A stretch of DNA of 14,118 nt from Oscillospiraceae bacterium (lineage in GTDB: Bacteria > Bacillota > Clostridia > Oscillospirales > Oscillospiraceae): assembly GCA_028708585.1 (NCBI GenBank), contig JAQVYO010000030.1, positions 1 to 14,118 on the forward strand. The letters run 5' to 3'. Each line of letters begins with the position of its first letter. The first letter of the stretch is position 1. The translations under genes and the position numbers were made by a program. Below the pieces are notes generated by a model, which was given only the letters and a program-made list of their open reading frames with translations, was not told the DNA's origin and ran no database searches. Positions 12,700-14,118 of this stretch are shown one piece after another.

Positions 12700-13248
12700 A
12701 TGAAAAAAATTACGGCGAGGGACCTTGCGGAAACAGGGGTGTTTGCCGCGCTGGTGTTTGCCGCCTCGGGTATCCGGTTTGTCATTCCGCTGGCGGTTGG
12801 CAATACTGCCATTCATCTGGGCAATGTACTTTGCATTCTGTCTGGACTGCTGCTGGGCGGGATTCGAGGCGGCCTAGCCGCAGGCATCGGCTCCTGCTTT
12901 TATGATTTGACCAATCCACTTTATGTTGCATCCTCACCTTTTACTTTGGCGTTTAAATTCTGTATCGGCTTTATCACCGGAAAAATCGCTTATGCCCATG
13001 GAAGGAACGGCATAAATAAGCGGTTTAATATTTTGGGAGCCATTTTGGGTTCCCTGGCCTATATCGTTTTGTATTTGGGCAAGACCTTTGTGTCGAGCCT
13101 GATCGTCAAAGGGCTTTCCGTGCCCATGGCTGCCTTGATGACGGCTCAGAGCGGGGTTGCCTCCCTGTTAAACGGGCTGATTGCGGTAGCCTGTGCCGTG
13201 CCCTTGGCGTTTGGTATCCGCCTGGCACTGCGAAGAAGGCGGATGTGA
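12700..13248 (+). CDS. ECF transporter S component, substrate unknown
   Basis: A small integral membrane protein of 182 residues with about five or six hydrophobic segments (GVFAALVFAASGIRFVIPLA; LCILSGLLLGGIRGGLAAGI; ILGAILGSLAYIVLYLG; GLIAVACAVPLAFGI). The HLGNV motif followed by SGLLLGGIRGGLAAGIGSCFYDL is typical of substrate-binding S components of energy-coupling factor importers, which take up vitamins or related cofactors with a shared EcfA/EcfA'/EcfT module. No energising genes are in the window, so it would be a group II, orphan S component. ATG 12700 follows GGAGGG by 3-4 nt, slightly tight, and the family N-terminus (MKKITARDLAETGVF) begins there. The C-terminus is strongly basic (RRRRM). 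Membership is fairly secure; the ligand is not. Confidence 0.8.
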   Translation: MKKITARDLAETGVFAALVFAASGIRFVIPLAVGNTAIHLGNVLCILSGLLLGGIRGGLAAGIGSCFYDLTNPLYVASSPFTLAFKFCIGFITGKIAYAHGRNGINKRFNILGAILGSLAYIVLYLGKTFVSSLIVKGLSVPMAALMTAQSGVASLLNGLIAVACAVPLAFGIRLALRRRRM

Positions 13249-13347
13249 CTTTTTCTATCTGCAAATCGGCAGACTGCCAGAAAGTATAGGAAACTTTTCG
13301 GAATGTTTGTGAATTATTTATTTTTTAATGATTTTTTTTGGCAAAGA

Positions 13348-13356
13348 TGCTATACT
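13348..13356 (+). promoter_or_regulatory. Extended -10 promoter of the CNNM-type gene
   Basis: TGCTATACT at 13348-13356 is an extended -10 (TGn plus TATACT) after a T-rich stretch. No good -35 exists at 17 nt, which fits an extended -10 promoter. The leader contains a hairpin around GCGCTT and AAGCGC with flanking GGG and CCC (13401-13424). The rest of 13249-13447 shows no gene and no convincing terminator for the ECF gene. Confidence 0.5.
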
Positions 13357-13447
13357 ATCCTATGCTAGGAAAAATTGGAATCGATCAATTGTTTCAACTG
13401 GGTGCGCTTGTATCAAAAGCGCCCCGCCTTTAAAAGGAGGAATCGCC

Positions 13448-14118
13448 TTGTCATCCGACCCCCTAGGGCCGCAATTATTTTTGCAGTTTGTCCTGATTCT
13501 GGTAAACGCTTTTTTTGCCTCGGCGGAAATGGCCGTCATATCCCTCAATGAAAACCGGATCCGCCGCGCGGCGGAAGAAGGCGATGAAAAGGCCAAGCAA
13601 ATGCTGAAGCTTTTGGAAAATCCCGCAAAGTTTTTATCCGCCATTCAGGTGGTCATTACTTTGGCGGGCTTTTTGGCAAGCGCCTTTGCGGCGGATAACT
13701 TTTCCGGGCGTTTAACCGCAACACTGGTTCGTGTCATCCCGTCTGCCGTGCTTTCCGAAGCGGCCATCAAAACAATTTCCCTCGTTGCGATCACGCTGAT
13801 TTTGTCTTATTTTACGCTGGTATTCGGAGAATTGGTGCCCAAGCGGGTGGCCATGCAGTATCCGGAACGGGTCGCCCGCATGTCCAGTGGTGTGATTCGC
13901 GCAGTGAATATTTTATTTATGCCTTTGATCTGGCTTTTTTCTACTTCCACAAACGGCATATTGCGCTTGCTACATATCAATCCCAATGCCCAGGGGAACG
14001 ATGTGTCAGAAGATGAAATTCGTTTGCTGGTGGATATCGGTGAAGAAAAGGGCGCCATTGAGTCCAACGAAAAGGTGATGATCGAAAACGTCTTTGCATT
14101 TAATAATATGTCGGCTGA
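13448..14118 (+). CDS. CNNM/CorC (HlyC-CorC) family transmembrane protein, partial
   Basis: The gene starts at TTG 13448, with AAAGGAGG 7 nt upstream, and runs off the window edge after 223 codons. The N-terminal DUF21/CNNM domain is visible: a first membrane segment (FLQFVLILVNAFFASAEMAV), then SLNENRIRRAAEEGD, the second segment (FLSAIQVVITLAGFLASAF), a third (TISLVAITLILSYFTLVFGE) with the conserved ELVPKRVA motif, and a fourth (AVNILFMPLIWLF). The start of the cytoplasmic part follows: SEDEIRLLVDIGEEKGAIE. CBS-pair and CorC-type C-terminal domains are expected beyond the window. Homologues export or regulate Mg2+ or other divalent ions; some are labelled hemolysins without good reason. 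The missing C-terminus prevents a finer call. Confidence 0.9.
   Translation, partial: MSSDPLGPQLFLQFVLILVNAFFASAEMAVISLNENRIRRAAEEGDEKAKQMLKLLENPAKFLSAIQVVITLAGFLASAFAADNFSGRLTATLVRVIPSAVLSEAAIKTISLVAITLILSYFTLVFGELVPKRVAMQYPERVARMSSGVIRAVNILFMPLIWLFSTSTNGILRLLHINPNAQGNDVSEDEIRLLVDIGEEKGAIESNEKVMIENVFAFNNMSA

Overview
The window looks like chromosomal DNA from an endospore-forming Firmicute, most likely class Clostridia. The main evidence is a clear spoIIID gene. Supporting signs are strong AGGAGG ribosome binding sites, several TTG/GTG starts, a roughly 50% GC composition and a complete nadABC set. The family or genus cannot be set from this sequence alone. I see no phage, insertion sequence, CRISPR array, rRNA or tRNA.

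Layout. 1-107 holds the start of a probable minus-strand gene that leaves the window, with a promoter at 273-301 beside a perfect 28-bp AT-rich palindrome (303-330). 405-1247 (+) is a ferritin-like protein with a long low-complexity N-terminal half. 1599-4073 (+) is a complete polar amino acid ABC importer (lipoprotein, permease, ATPase), with a strong hairpin between the first two genes and a bidirectional terminator after the third. 4227-4475 (+) is spoIIID. 4824-5774 (-) is a one-component regulator with an excisionase-like HTH and a periplasmic-binding-protein-like sensor domain. It is driven by a perfect consensus promoter and preceded by a leader of about 258 nt. 6195-9499 (-) is the de novo NAD operon nadA-nadB-nadC. 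9753-10652 (+) is an MBL-fold hydrolase, convergent with malQ (10874-12364, -). 12700-13248 (+) is an orphan ECF-transporter S component with a promoter and a leader of about 160 nt. 13448-14118 (+) is the N-terminal part of a CNNM/CorC-type membrane protein cut by the window edge.

How the genes work together. Two units are coherent. The ABC importer makes one solute uptake system. NadA, NadB and NadC turn aspartate and dihydroxyacetone phosphate into nicotinate mononucleotide. The other genes look like single-gene transcription units separated by terminators.

Most interesting points. Two genes have start regions that do not fit a normal ATG/GTG/TTG start: the permease near 2519-2580 and the regulator near 5763-5780. 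The regulator leader (5775-6032, minus strand) combines an operator-like inverted repeat at the start of transcription, a 13-codon open frame ending exactly at a hairpin, and a sensor protein downstream. It is the best candidate here for an undescribed control element.
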